Assembly: GCA_963810195.1 (NCBI GenBank)
Contig: CAWEMO010000002.1
Coordinates: 682,001-746,000, forward strand
DNA: 64,000 nt
Reading direction: 5' to 3'
Source of the DNA: Chersky-840 sp963810195
GTDB lineage: Bacteria > Actinomycetota > Acidimicrobiia > Acidimicrobiales > UBA8190
Shown: piece by piece, positions 50,365 through 59,063 of the stretch
How positions within the stretch are numbered: the stretch's first letter is position 1
Layout of the letters: each line of letters begins with the position of its first letter
The notes under the pieces: generated by a model
What the model saw: only the letters and a program-made list of their open reading frames with translations
What the model was told of the DNA's origin: nothing
The model's database searches: none
Program-made: the position numbers and the translations under genes

Positions 50365-51807
50365 TCACATGGGGCCGGCGTCGTGCTTTCGGCCCGGCAG
50401 CAGCTCCCGGCGCGAGGCCAGGATTCCCAGTGCCCGATGTAGCGCGGGTCGGGTCTCGGCGGGGTCGACGACCTCGTCGACGAAGCCCCGCTCCGCCGCC
50501 ACCCAGGGCGTAAGGAGCTCGGTGTCGTAGCGGTCCTCGAGGACGCGGCGCTCGTCGGCACCGGCGTGGCGGTTCAGGATCTGCACCGCCCCTGGCGCCC
50601 CCATCACGGCGATCTCCGCCGACGGCCACGCCAGGCACAGGTCGTTGCCGATGCCCTTGGAGTCCATGACGATGTAGGCCCCGCCGTAAGCCTTGCGCAA
50701 CACGACGCAGACCCGTGGCACGCTCGCCTCGGCGTAGGCGAAGGCGAGCTCGGCGCCGTGGCGGATCATCCCCCTCCACTCGAGGTCCTTGCCGGGGAGG
50801 AATCCCGGGGTGTCGACGAGGGTGACGATCGGAAGGTTGAACGCGTCGCAGAACCGTACGAAGCGGGCGCCCTTCTGCGAGGCGGGGATGTCGAGGGTGC
50901 CCGCCAGGGAGCGGGGCTGGTTGGCGACGATCCCGACGGGGCGGCCCCCCACAGAGGCCAGCGCGGTGACGAGGTGCGACGCCCACCCCGGTCGCAGCTC
51001 AAGGAGCTCACCGTCGTCGACGATGGCGCGTGCGACGTCGCGTACGTCGTAGGAGGCCGACGCGGCCGCAGGGACGAGGTCGCGCAGCTGCGGCGAGCTG
51101 CGATCGGTGGGGTCGTCGCTCTCCACACGCGGTGCTTCGGCGTCGGTGTGGTCGGGGAGGTAGTCGAGCACGGACCCGAGCAGTTCGTCCACGGCATCCT
51201 CGTCGGCGGCCACCAACGCGCACAGCCCGCTGGCGCTGGCGTGCACCGCCGCGCCCCCGAGGTCGTGCAGGCTCACCCGCATCCCGGTGAACCCCTCCAC
51301 GGCGTCGGGACCCGACACGAAGGCGAAGGCATCGGGGGTCATCACGGTGACGTCGGCCAGGCCGAGGAGCAGCGACGGGCCGGAGATGGCCGCACCGGTC
51401 ACCGCCGCCAGCACCGGCACCGACCCCGAGCAGGCGGCGACGGCCGCGGCCGCCCGGCCCCAGCCGTGCAGGGCGTCGACGCCCTCGGAGACCTCGGAGC
51501 CCGACGACGACAGCACCATCACCAGGGGGAGGCGGTCGTCGAGGGCGACCCGTGCCGCCTCGGCGATCGTGTCACCGTCGGCCCGGGTGAGCGCGCCGCG
51601 GTGGTGGCCCGACACCGAGCGCACCTGCACCGTCCGGCGGGTGCCGATGGCCTCGACCCCGGCGCGGACCGTGCCCGGCACCCGGGTGCGCAGCGGGACG
51701 TGGGACCCCGGGACCTTGGCCGTCGGTGCCGGGGACGGGGACCGGGACGGCGGCGGGGACGTGACCGAGGTCGGAGGAGCCGGGGTCGCGGTCGCCACTG
51801 GGGTCAT
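50365..51807 (-). CDS. Short acyl-CoA carboxylase carboxyltransferase (beta) subunit
   Basis: A 480-residue carboxyltransferase. The C-terminal domain is well kept: ARAIVDDGELLELRPGWASHLVTALASVGGRPVGIVANQP, GARFVRFCDAFNLPIVTLVDTPGFLPG, RHGAELAFAYAEASVPRVCVVLRKAYGGAYIVM, AEIAVMGAPGAVQIL. The N-terminal domain is shortened and degraded, starting with a proline-rich leader and lacking the usual GKLTARERI opening, although AAAISGPSLLLGLADVTVM-type elements remain. It may act on propionyl-CoA, the product of the side-chain aldolase pathway, but with no biotinylated subunit nearby this is speculation. It diverges from the alcohol dehydrogenase gene. Confidence 0.8.
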   Translation of the reverse strand: MTPVATATPAPPTSVTSPPPSRSPSPAPTAKVPGSHVPLRTRVPGTVRAGVEAIGTRRTVQVRSVSGHHRGALTRADGDTIAEAARVALDDRLPLVMVLSSSGSEVSEGVDALHGWGRAAAAVAACSGSVPVLAAVTGAAISGPSLLLGLADVTVMTPDAFAFVSGPDAVEGFTGMRVSLHDLGGAAVHASASGLCALVAADEDAVDELLGSVLDYLPDHTDAEAPRVESDDPTDRSSPQLRDLVPAAASASYDVRDVARAIVDDGELLELRPGWASHLVTALASVGGRPVGIVANQPRSLAGTLDIPASQKGARFVRFCDAFNLPIVTLVDTPGFLPGKDLEWRGMIRHGAELAFAYAEASVPRVCVVLRKAYGGAYIVMDSKGIGNDLCLAWPSAEIAVMGAPGAVQILNRHAGADERRVLEDRYDTELLTPWVAAERGFVDEVVDPAETRPALHRALGILASRRELLPGRKHDAGPM

Positions 51808-51955
51808 GTTAGGAGGCCGGCATCGGGGGCCATGCGACGGTGGGCCGAAGGCCCTGTGCCACCATCTGTGCGCGGGTTCGAGGTCTCGGACCGGAGGCGA
51901 CGGGGACCGGCACCCAGGGTCGGCTCGGTCACCAGGACGACGAGGGGTGACGACG

Positions 51956-53008
51956 ATGCGTGCGTGCGTGATGCGACAAGGTGGGCTCGTGATCGACGAC
52001 GTCGCGGAGCCCCGGCCCGAGACGGGCCAGATGCTCGTCCGCACCCTGGCGTGCGGGATCTGCGGGTCCGACCTCCACTTCCTGCGTCATGGCGAGACGA
52101 TGGTGGCGATGACCGACGAGATGCTCCCGTCCATGGGTGCACAGGCCATGGGCATGGCGCCGATCGACCTGTCACGCGACATGGTCATGGGCCACGAGTT
52201 CTGTGCCGAGGTCCTCGAGCTCGGGCCCGACACCTCGGGGCCCAAGCCCGGCACACGCGTGGTGTCGGTTCCCGTGCTGCTCTCGTCGACCGGGCTGCAC
52301 CAGCTGGCGTACAACAACGCCTACCCCGGCGGCTACGCGCAGTACATGGTGTTGTCGGCGCCGCTCGCGCTCGAGGTCCCCAACGGCCTCGACACCCGGC
52401 ACGCGGCGCTCACCGAGCCTCTGGCCGTGGGTATCCACGCCGTGGCGCGTTCGGGTGCGACGCGGCGCGACGGTGCGATCGTCGTCGGGTGCGGGCCCGT
52501 CGGGCTGGCCGTGATCGCCGCGTTGCGCGCCGTGGGCGTCGAGTCGATCGTGGCCGCCGACCTGTCGCCGACGCGGCGGGCCATGGCGCGCACCATGGGT
52601 GCGCTCGACGCCGTGGACCCCACCGAGGAGGGTGTCGTCGACGCCTGGCACCGTCTCGACGGTCGCCGGCCCCTGGTCGCCTTCGAGGCGGTCGGTGTTC
52701 CGGGCATGCTCCAGCAGCTGCTGCACGACCTGCCGCCCGGCACCCGGGTCGCGGTCGTCGGCGTATGCATGGAGGCGGACCGGATCCTGCCGTTCTTCGC
52801 CATCGCCAAGGAGCTGTCGTTGCACTTCGCCATGGCCTACGGGGCCGACGAGTTCGCCGGCGCCCTGCGCGCCCTGGCCGAAGGGGACATCGACGCGTCG
52901 CCCATGATCACGGGCACGGTCGACCTCGACGGGGTGCCCGGCGCCTTCGAGGCACTGGCCAGTCCCGACGAGCACGTGAAGATCCTCGTGGAGCCCGCGG
53001 CGACGTGA
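51956..53008 (+). CDS. Zinc-dependent alcohol dehydrogenase (MDR family)
   Basis: A 350-residue medium-chain dehydrogenase. The catalytic zinc ligands are in CGICGSDLH (Cys36) and GHEF (His80, Glu81). The nucleotide-binding motif is VVGCGPVGLAVI, followed by SIVAADLSPTRRA, where the acidic residue favours NAD. The four-cysteine structural zinc loop is missing, and the segment between the first ligand and GHE is unusually long (RHGETMVAMTDEMLPSMGAQ...). The substrate is not deducible. It overlaps the next gene (GTGA). Confidence 0.85.
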   Translation: MRACVMRQGGLVIDDVAEPRPETGQMLVRTLACGICGSDLHFLRHGETMVAMTDEMLPSMGAQAMGMAPIDLSRDMVMGHEFCAEVLELGPDTSGPKPGTRVVSVPVLLSSTGLHQLAYNNAYPGGYAQYMVLSAPLALEVPNGLDTRHAALTEPLAVGIHAVARSGATRRDGAIVVGCGPVGLAVIAALRAVGVESIVAADLSPTRRAMARTMGALDAVDPTEEGVVDAWHRLDGRRPLVAFEAVGVPGMLQQLLHDLPPGTRVAVVGVCMEADRILPFFAIAKELSLHFAMAYGADEFAGALRALAEGDIDASPMITGTVDLDGVPGAFEALASPDEHVKILVEPAAT

Positions 53009-54069
53009 GCCCACCGGCGTCGGGGCGTTCGTGGTTCCGGAGCGCCTGGCCGTGGTTGAAGTACGTCGTCGGCCTGGCCCTCGCCGCCCTGGCGCTGTGG
53101 GCGCTGACCGGGCGCACCGGCGAGCTCTCGGGGGCGTCGAGCTATCTCGACCACCTCCGTTGGTGGTGGCTCGCCCTCGCCCTGGCCGCCGAGGCGGGTT
53201 CGCTCGTGGCGTTCGCCCTTATCCAGAAGCGGCTGCTCGAGGCGGGCCATGTCGCCCCGTCGACGTCGCGCCTCACGGCGGTGACCTTGGCGTCGACGGC
53301 CATCGCCAATTCGATGCCGGCCGGACCGGTGGTCTCCGCGGTGTTCGCGTTCCGCCAGTACCGGCGCCAGGGCGCCGACGAGGCGTTGGCGGGATGGACG
53401 CTGGCGGCGGTGTTCGTCGCCGCCTCGGTGACCCTCGCCCTCGTGGCTGCGGTCGGCGTGACGGTGGCGGGCGCCGAGGGCGCCGGCCTCGACCTGGTGG
53501 GGGTGACCGTGGGCGTGCTGGTGGGGGCGCTCGCCCTGGGTGCGGTCTTCCTCCAGCGGCGCGCCCTGGTGTGGCTGGTCTCGGGGTCGGTGCGCATCAC
53601 CCAACGCGTGGTGCGATGGCCCCGGGGCGAGCTCGCCGCGCAGGTCGACGCCATCATCGCCCGGCTCACCGTGGTCAACCTCGATCTCCGCCAGGTTCTC
53701 TCGGTCGTCGGCTGGGGGGTGGCCAACTGGGTCCTCGACTGCGCCTGCCTGGCCATCGCGTTCCTGGCCATCGGGGCGGGGATCCCCTGGAGGGGCCTGC
53801 TCCTCGCCTACGGGGCCGGCCAGCTCGCCGCCAACCTCCCCATCACCCCCGGTGGCCTGGGCGTGGTGGAGGGGAGCCTCACCATCGCGTTGGTCCAATT
53901 CGGCGGGGCCGAGACCTCGACGGTGGCGGCTGTCCTTCTGTACAGGATCCTGAGCTTCTGGGTCGAGCTGCCGGTCGGGTGGGCGACGTGGGGCGCCCTG
54001 GTGTGGTCGGGCCGGCGCACCGTGGCCCCCGAAGCGGTACCTGACAGCGTGAAGGAGGCGGCACAGTGA
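53005..54069 (+). CDS. YbhN/LPG-synthase-TM-like integral membrane protein
   Basis: A 354-residue polytopic protein of the UPF0104/YbhN family (flippase domain of MprF-type proteins). It shows eight or so hydrophobic segments, with LASTAIANSMPAGPVVSAVFAFRQYRRQGAD and the conserved GAGQLAANLPITPGGLGVVEGSLTIALVQFG towards the end. Members without the synthase domain are thought to move lipids across the membrane. It starts inside the dehydrogenase stop and ends overlapping the lipoprotein start by 4 bases, so three genes form one translationally coupled unit. Confidence 0.82.
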   Translation: MSPPASGRSWFRSAWPWLKYVVGLALAALALWALTGRTGELSGASSYLDHLRWWWLALALAAEAGSLVAFALIQKRLLEAGHVAPSTSRLTAVTLASTAIANSMPAGPVVSAVFAFRQYRRQGADEALAGWTLAAVFVAASVTLALVAAVGVTVAGAEGAGLDLVGVTVGVLVGALALGAVFLQRRALVWLVSGSVRITQRVVRWPRGELAAQVDAIIARLTVVNLDLRQVLSVVGWGVANWVLDCACLAIAFLAIGAGIPWRGLLLAYGAGQLAANLPITPGGLGVVEGSLTIALVQFGGAETSTVAAVLLYRILSFWVELPVGWATWGALVWSGRRTVAPEAVPDSVKEAAQ

Positions 54070-54683
54070 TTCCGGGCGGGAGGGTGTCGGGAGAGAAGGT
54101 GTCGGGAGAGAAGGTGTCGGGAGAGATGGTGTCGGGAGAGATGGTGTCGGGTCGCACCTTTCCAGCCTGCAGGGCGCGGCGCACGGCCGGCTGGGCACCC
54201 CTTGGCGGGGTCCGGCGTCTCGCCGCTGTCGGGGTCGTCGCGCTGGGCTCGCTGGCGGTGGCGGGCTGCACCTCGGCGCGCAACACCTTGGGGACGAACT
54301 CGAGCCCGTGCTTCAAGGCCCTCGCCCTGGCCGCCGACGCCGTGCACGACCGGGGGAAGTTTGCCGGGGTGCGCCTGGTGTCGGCCTCGACGCTCAAGAA
54401 GATCCCTCGCGTCGACGACGTGCTCTCGCGCCGCTCGTCCACGCGCCTGCACAACGTGTGCGCGGTGGCGTACAGCGGCACGTTCCGGCCCTCCCAGGTC
54501 GAGCGACCGGCGGGACGGGTTCCCGCGTCGGGGGTGGGGCACTTCGCCATCGTCGTGGTCTCGACGCCGCAGAACGTCCTGTTGGCGACGTTCGTGCTCG
54601 AGAAGGAGCCGGTGCGGTTCCGCCATCTCACCCTCGGTGTGCTCCACGGGCCGGCTCCCGGGGGCGCCTCAGAGGTCGGGTGA
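54066..54683 (+). CDS. Lipoprotein of unknown function with tandem-repeat N-terminus
   Basis: A 205-residue frame. Residues 7-29 are a pentapeptide repeat (VSGEK, VSGEK, VSGEM, VSGEM, VSG) coded by a 15-bp tandem array. A signal sequence follows only at ~47-68 (GGVRRLAAVGVVALGSLAVAGC), whose LAVAGC is a lipobox. The mature part (CTSARNTLG...CFKALALAADAVHDRGKFAGVRLVSASTLKKI...) is not one I recognise. The real start may be a GTG close to GGVRRLAAVG, making the repeat untranslated; the overlap of the GTG at 54066 with the YbhN-like stop argues the other way. Its 3' end overlaps the convergent ctaG by 15 bases. Confidence 0.6.
   Translation: MIPGGRVSGEKVSGEKVSGEMVSGEMVSGRTFPACRARRTAGWAPLGGVRRLAAVGVVALGSLAVAGCTSARNTLGTNSSPCFKALALAADAVHDRGKFAGVRLVSASTLKKIPRVDDVLSRRSSTRLHNVCAVAYSGTFRPSQVERPAGRVPASGVGHFAIVVVSTPQNVLLATFVLEKEPVRFRHLTLGVLHGPAPGGASEVG
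54084..54151. repeat. 4.5 copies of a 15-bp unit
   Basis: GTGTCGGGAGAGAAG at 54084-54098 is followed by an identical copy (54099-54113), two copies ending ATG instead of AAG (54114-54128 and 54129-54143) and a partial GTGTCGGG. The unit length keeps frame and contains an internal GTG and purine-rich GGGAGAG, so each copy could act as a weak start. Confidence 0.85.
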
Positions 54684-55691
54684 GCCGGTGCCCTCGGTCG
54701 GGCTCCGCTCGACCGGGTCGGCCCACGGTGCAGTGGGCCGGGCGATCGCCCACGGATGGCGCCGCCGCGCCCGGGTGTGCCCCTTGGCCTCGGCCCGCGC
54801 CGCGCGCTCGAGCTGGCGCTCGACCTCGGCCCACGTGAGGGGCTCGCCGTCGTCGCCGTCGGCCGCCGCGTTCTCGACGCGCTGGGCGCGCATGAGCGCG
54901 ACCCACGCCGCGCTCCACAGCACCGGGAGCGTGGCCACCTTGGCCACCACCCCGGCCAGCTGCTGGTCCACCAGGCGCGAGATCCCGAACGCCACGCGCA
55001 CGTTGCTGAACGTCTCGTACAGCGGGTGACGGGCGAAGACGTAGATGATGGCCGGGAACGTCGGGATGACCGACTGGATGAAGAGGTAGGCAGCGACCCC
55101 CACGGGGACGGTGCGGTGCGCGCCGGGGATGTGGCGCAGCACCGGGCCCCACAGCACGGCGCCGGCGAGCAAGAGGGCCAGGTCGGTGAGGGCCCGCCAC
55201 CACGGGGAGGACGCCTGGGCGGCGACGGCCGGAGTGACCAGCGTCCCCACCGCCACGACGGTGAAGGTCACGACGGCGACGACGGGACGGGTGAGGGTCT
55301 CGAGACAGGCGTCGAGCGGCGCGGGGCGCGTGAGCGTCGCCAGGAGCGGGGTGGGTATGGCGAGCAGCAGGAGCGGTGCCGCCCCCAGCGTGAGCAGGAG
55401 TCGCTGGACGACGAGGGCCGTGAGCGACCAGTGCGCGGCGAGGTCCGCCAGGGGCCACGTGAGCGCCAGCACCAGGGCGACGAGCGCGCCCGCCAGGCAC
55501 CGGAGCTGGCGGCGCGTGGACAGGGTTCGGGGACCCGACCGCATGCCGAGGTGCCGTACGGCGAGGGCGTAGGCGAGGGCCAGGAGCGCGATGGCCAGCC
55601 ATGCGAAAAGGTGGAGGTGAAACGCCCAGGGGTCGCCGACCCCCGCCCCGCCGAAGGTGTGCGGGCCCGCCGCCACGAGTGACGCGTTCAC
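54669..55691 (-). CDS. ctaG: CtaG-family cytochrome c oxidase assembly protein
   Basis: A 340-residue polytopic protein of the caa3-type CtaG family. It shows about seven spans and the family pattern DPWAFHLHLFAWLAIALLALAYALAV, WPLADLAAHWSLTALVVQRLLLTLGAAPLLLLAIP, VLRHIPGAHRTVPVGVAAYLFIQSVIPTFPAIIYVFA, where buried histidines are thought to handle copper. The C-terminal ~80 residues are charged and cytosolic. CtaG proteins help insert copper into the oxidase. No oxidase subunit gene is in the window. It is divergent from the WYL regulator pair. Confidence 0.82.
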   Translation of the reverse strand: MNASLVAAGPHTFGGAGVGDPWAFHLHLFAWLAIALLALAYALAVRHLGMRSGPRTLSTRRQLRCLAGALVALVLALTWPLADLAAHWSLTALVVQRLLLTLGAAPLLLLAIPTPLLATLTRPAPLDACLETLTRPVVAVVTFTVVAVGTLVTPAVAAQASSPWWRALTDLALLLAGAVLWGPVLRHIPGAHRTVPVGVAAYLFIQSVIPTFPAIIYVFARHPLYETFSNVRVAFGISRLVDQQLAGVVAKVATLPVLWSAAWVALMRAQRVENAAADGDDGEPLTWAEVERQLERAARAEAKGHTRARRRHPWAIARPTAPWADPVERSPTEGTGSPDL

Positions 55692-55759
55692 GGGGTGAAG
55701 CGCCCGGGCTCCCGACGCGGGCGCCGGGGCGGCGCGTGGGGCCGCCTACGCTCTCGCCC

Positions 55760-56682
55760 ATGGTGGACAGGCTGGAGCGGCTCACCGACCTGGTGCTCGT
55801 ATTGCTGCGCGACCAGCGTCCGAAGTCGTTGCGCGAGATCGCGTCGGAAGTGCCCGGGTATCCCGCGTCGGAGGGTGAGGCGCGGCGCCAGGCCTTCGAG
55901 CGCGACAAGCGCACGTTGCGCGACGGCGGTATCGAGGTCACGGCGATGCCGATCGACGGACCCGAGCAGGTCGGGTACGTCATCCGGCCCGAGGACTACT
56001 ACCTGCCCGACCTCAACCTGGCGCCGGACGAGCAAGCGGCCCTGAACCTCGCGGTCGCCGGGGTCCACCTCGGCGAGCCTAGTGGTCGGGATGCGTTGTG
56101 GCGCCTGGGGCTTCCGGCCTCGGCCGGGGCGCGACCGGTGGCCGAGCTCCCGGCCCTGCCGGCGCTGCCCGCGCTCCACGCCGCGCTGCGGCGCGCGCCA
56201 CGGTGTGCTTCGACTACCGGGGCGAACGGCGCCGTGTCGACCCCGCGTTGCTGCGGTTCCACGCCGGGTGGTGGTACCTGGTGGGCCACGATCTCGACCG
56301 CGGCGCGCCCCGGACGTTCCGGGTGGACCGCATGGAGGGCGACGTGGCCGCGGCGGCGCCGGGCTCGGCGGTCCTGCCCGACGGCTTCGACCCCGACGCT
56401 GCGCTCCCCGACGTCCCGTGGCGCATCGGGGAAGGTGCCCTCGTCACCGTCGTGGTGCAGGTGGACGCGGCATTGGCCGCCCTCGTGCTCGACGAGGTGG
56501 GGGCGTCCGCGCTGGCGCGTCGCGAGGACGACGGGTCGGTGGTGCTGCACCTCGAGGTGACCAACATCGACGCGCTGCGGTCCTGGCTGTTCGAGCTGGG
56601 GGACCACGCCGAGGTCCTCGGCCCCGAGGAGGTCCGTGCCGGCGTCGTGTCGTGGCTCGAGGCGATGAGCGGGGGCCGGTGA
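55760..56682 (+). CDS. WYL-domain transcriptional regulator (PafB-like), one frame break
   Basis: A helix-turn-helix/WYL protein in two frames. The first reads MVDRLERLTDLVLVLLRDQRPKSLREIASEVPGYPASEGEARRQAFERDKRTLRDGGIEV, the HTH and wing, then YVIRPEDYYLPDLNLAPDEQAALNLAV. The WYL part (TVCFDYRGERRRVDPALLRFHAGWWYLVGHDL...TFRVDRM) is in another frame. They join at about 56195 in a CGGCGCGCGCC stretch if one base is restored. With the following gene it resembles the PafB-PafC pair, which activates DNA-damage genes in mycobacteria, though no proteasome genes are adjacent here. The break may be sequencing error in an alternating GC run. Confidence 0.75.
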
Positions 56683-57650
56683 GCGTGCGCGCCGATGCCG
56701 GTTCCCGGCTGCTGCGCCTGCTGGCCGTGCTCACCTGGCTGGCGCGCCAGGGCCGGGCGCCGGTGTCGGAGCTCTCCGAACGCTTCGGGCTCGAGCCCGA
56801 CGAGCTCATCGCCGACCTCGAGCTCGCCGCATGCTGCGGCCTGCCTCCGTACTCGCCCGACCAGCTCATGGAGATCATCGTCGACGACCAGGAGGTGATC
56901 GCCGACCTCGGGGCCGAGCTCGGGCGGTCCCGACGGCTCACCGCCGCGGAGGGCTTCGCCCTGGCCGCATCGGCCCGCGCCATCCTGGCGGTGCCCGGCG
57001 CCGATCCCGACGGGGCACTCGGACGCGCCCTCGGGAAACTCGAAGCGGTGCTCGGTGGTCGCGGCATGCTGCGTGTCGACCTGCGTGAGCCGGCCCATCT
57101 GGCCGTGATCCGCGACGCGTGCGAGGCGGGGCGCCAGATCGAGCTGCACTACTACTCGGCATCGAGCGACCGGGAGTCGACGCGCATCGTGGACCCGGTC
57201 TCGGTGCGGTTGATCGAGGGAAACTGGTACCTCGACGGGTACTGCCACAACGCGCAGGGCATGCGGCGCTTCCGCGTCGACCGGGTCTCCGCCACCCGCC
57301 CCACCGGCGAGCCGGCCTGCCACCGGGACGGCGACGCGTCGAGCGACGACCGCGACGCCGCGCCGCGCAGCGAGGCCTTCGTCCCCGGGCCTGAGGCCAC
57401 CGTCGTCCATCTCGCCGTCGACGACGACGCGGTGTGGATCGTGGAACCGCTGCTCACCTCCCCGCCCGAGACACGGCCCGACGGGCGCAGCACGGTGACG
57501 TTGGCGGTGGCGAGCACGGTGTGGTTCGGTCGCCTCCTTCTCCGCCTCGGTGCGCACGCCGAGGTGCTCGACCCTCCCGAGCTCACCGGCACCGGGCGCC
57601 AGGCGGCGCGCCAGCTCCTGGACCGCTATCGGTCGGGCCGGGGTCGCTGA
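56679..57650 (+). CDS. WYL-domain transcriptional regulator (PafC-like)
   Basis: A 323-residue partner of the preceding regulator. The HTH at ~8-50 (SRLLRLLAVLTWLARQGRAPVSELSERFGLEPDELIADLELAA) is followed by the WYL domain (IRDACEAGRQIELHYYSASSDRESTRIVDPVSVRLIEGNWYLDGYCHNAQGMRRFRVDRVSA) and the WCX C-terminal extension (ATVVHLAVDDDAVWIVEPLL...). It starts at a GTG overlapping the previous stop (GTGA). Paired WYL genes of this form act as one heterodimer-like activator, PafBC, which is sensitive to single-stranded DNA in mycobacteria. That role is assumed from family and order. Confidence 0.82.
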   Translation: MSVRADAGSRLLRLLAVLTWLARQGRAPVSELSERFGLEPDELIADLELAACCGLPPYSPDQLMEIIVDDQEVIADLGAELGRSRRLTAAEGFALAASARAILAVPGADPDGALGRALGKLEAVLGGRGMLRVDLREPAHLAVIRDACEAGRQIELHYYSASSDRESTRIVDPVSVRLIEGNWYLDGYCHNAQGMRRFRVDRVSATRPTGEPACHRDGDASSDDRDAAPRSEAFVPGPEATVVHLAVDDDAVWIVEPLLTSPPETRPDGRSTVTLAVASTVWFGRLLLRLGAHAEVLDPPELTGTGRQAARQLLDRYRSGRGR

Positions 57651-57728
57651 TCGGGGTTCGGGTCCCGGCAAGGGCTCGGACACCGGCAAGGTCTCGGGCG
57701 AGGTCACCGTCAAGGGGGCCAGGTCAGC

Positions 57729-59063
57729 GTGGCCACGGGGAGCAGCTCCGACACCGGGCCGGAGCCCGGCACCCCGGAGGTCGGGGTGCTGCGGGTGGCC
57801 AAGGTGCGCACGGGCGGCCATGGGTATTACCTCGAGGTGGCGGGGAACGGGACCGGCACGGGCGTCGAGGCCCCGGGCCGGTGGCTGGGGACCGGGGCGG
57901 CGGCACTGGGACTGCGCGGCGAGGTGCACGGTGACGCGCTCGGGGCTGTGCTCCGGGGCGACGATCCCCTGACCTTGCGCCGGCTGGGTCGGTCCCATGA
58001 CCGGGTCACGGTGGCCGGCTTCGACCTCAGCTTCTGCGCGCCGAAGTCGGTGAGCATGCTCCACGCGTTGAGCCCGCCCGAAGTGGCGGGCGAGGTGCTC
58101 GCCGCGCACGAGCGCGCCGTCGACGCCGCGCTCGACTACGTCGAGCGCCGTGCCGTGGCCGTCCGTCGCCCGGAGCGAGGGGCGCTCGTCCCGGTCGCGG
58201 CCGACGCCGTCGCCGTTGCGGGGTTCATCCACCGCGTCAGCCGCGCGCTCGACCCGCACCTGCACAGCCACGTGGTGATGGCCAACCTCGGGCGCGGGCC
58301 CGAGGGGCGCTTCTCGGCCCTCGACGGGCGCGGCGTGTACGCGCACACGCCGGCGGCGGGCGCGCTGTACCACGCGCAGCTCCGCCACGAGCTCACCACG
58401 CGCCTGGGTGTGGCGTGGGAGCCGTTGCGCCACGGCCGGGGTGACATCGCCGGCATAGGCGTCGAGGCCCGCCGCGCCTTCTCACAGCGTGCCGCGGCCA
58501 TCGCCGAGCACCTCTCGGCGCGCGGTCTCGGCGGCGCCCGGGCCAGCGCCATCGCCGGGCACGCCACCCGCCCGGTGCGCGAGACGCAGCGTTCCGCCGA
58601 CGACCTCCGCCCGCTCTGGCACGACCGGGCCCGGGCCCTGGGCCTGGGTCCCGAGGACCTCGGTGCCGTGCTCGACCGGATGCCGCGCCGTCCGGGCCCG
58701 GGCCCCGATCCCGCTCTCGGGGAGAGGGTGGTGGAGGAATTGCGACAGCGCGGGGGCAGCGCCACGCGTCGTGACGTCGTGCGCGTGTGGTCCGCCACGC
58801 TCGGCGAAGGGGCCCCCGCCGTCGCAGTGGAGGAAGCCGCGGACCGCCTTCTCGGGTCGTTGCCTCTCACGCCGGCCCACGCCGGGCGCGTCGAGCGCGG
58901 CGGCGTGGGAGAACGGCGTCACCTGGTGGGCGGTCGGGAGCTCACCCCCGGGCGCGGCGAGCTCGAACGGCTGCTCGCGGCGCGCGGCATGCAGATGGCC
59001 TCGGGTCCTGAACGGGGGTTGGGCCGAGAGCGGAGCGACGACCTCGGACTCGGCTTCGGCTGA
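57729..59063 (+). CDS. Stand-alone MobF/TrwC-type relaxase domain protein
   Basis: A 444-residue protein consisting essentially of a TrwC relaxase domain. The catalytic tyrosines are in GGHGYYLEV (Tyr33/Tyr34), then GFDLSFCAPKSVSMLHAL with the conserved Asp99, and the metal-binding triad in LDPHLHSHVVMANL (His177, His179, His181). The ~500-residue or longer helicase half of conjugative MobF proteins is missing, and no oriT, coupling protein or type IV secretion gene is near. It could be a relic of an integrated element or a domesticated nicking enzyme. The GTG start is weakly supported. It ends one base before the convergent ribC. Confidence 0.82.
   Translation: MATGSSSDTGPEPGTPEVGVLRVAKVRTGGHGYYLEVAGNGTGTGVEAPGRWLGTGAAALGLRGEVHGDALGAVLRGDDPLTLRRLGRSHDRVTVAGFDLSFCAPKSVSMLHALSPPEVAGEVLAAHERAVDAALDYVERRAVAVRRPERGALVPVAADAVAVAGFIHRVSRALDPHLHSHVVMANLGRGPEGRFSALDGRGVYAHTPAAGALYHAQLRHELTTRLGVAWEPLRHGRGDIAGIGVEARRAFSQRAAAIAEHLSARGLGGARASAIAGHATRPVRETQRSADDLRPLWHDRARALGLGPEDLGAVLDRMPRRPGPGPDPALGERVVEELRQRGGSATRRDVVRVWSATLGEGAPAVAVEEAADRLLGSLPLTPAHAGRVERGGVGERRHLVGGRELTPGRGELERLLAARGMQMASGPERGLGRERSDDLGLGFG

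Noticed and set aside
50566..54069. A 1167-residue forward frame ending in the YbhN-like protein
   Set aside because: Only its last 354 residues are the membrane protein; the rest covers the antisense of the carboxylase gene and an alternative frame of the dehydrogenase gene. The true start is the GTG at 53005 overlapping the dehydrogenase stop.
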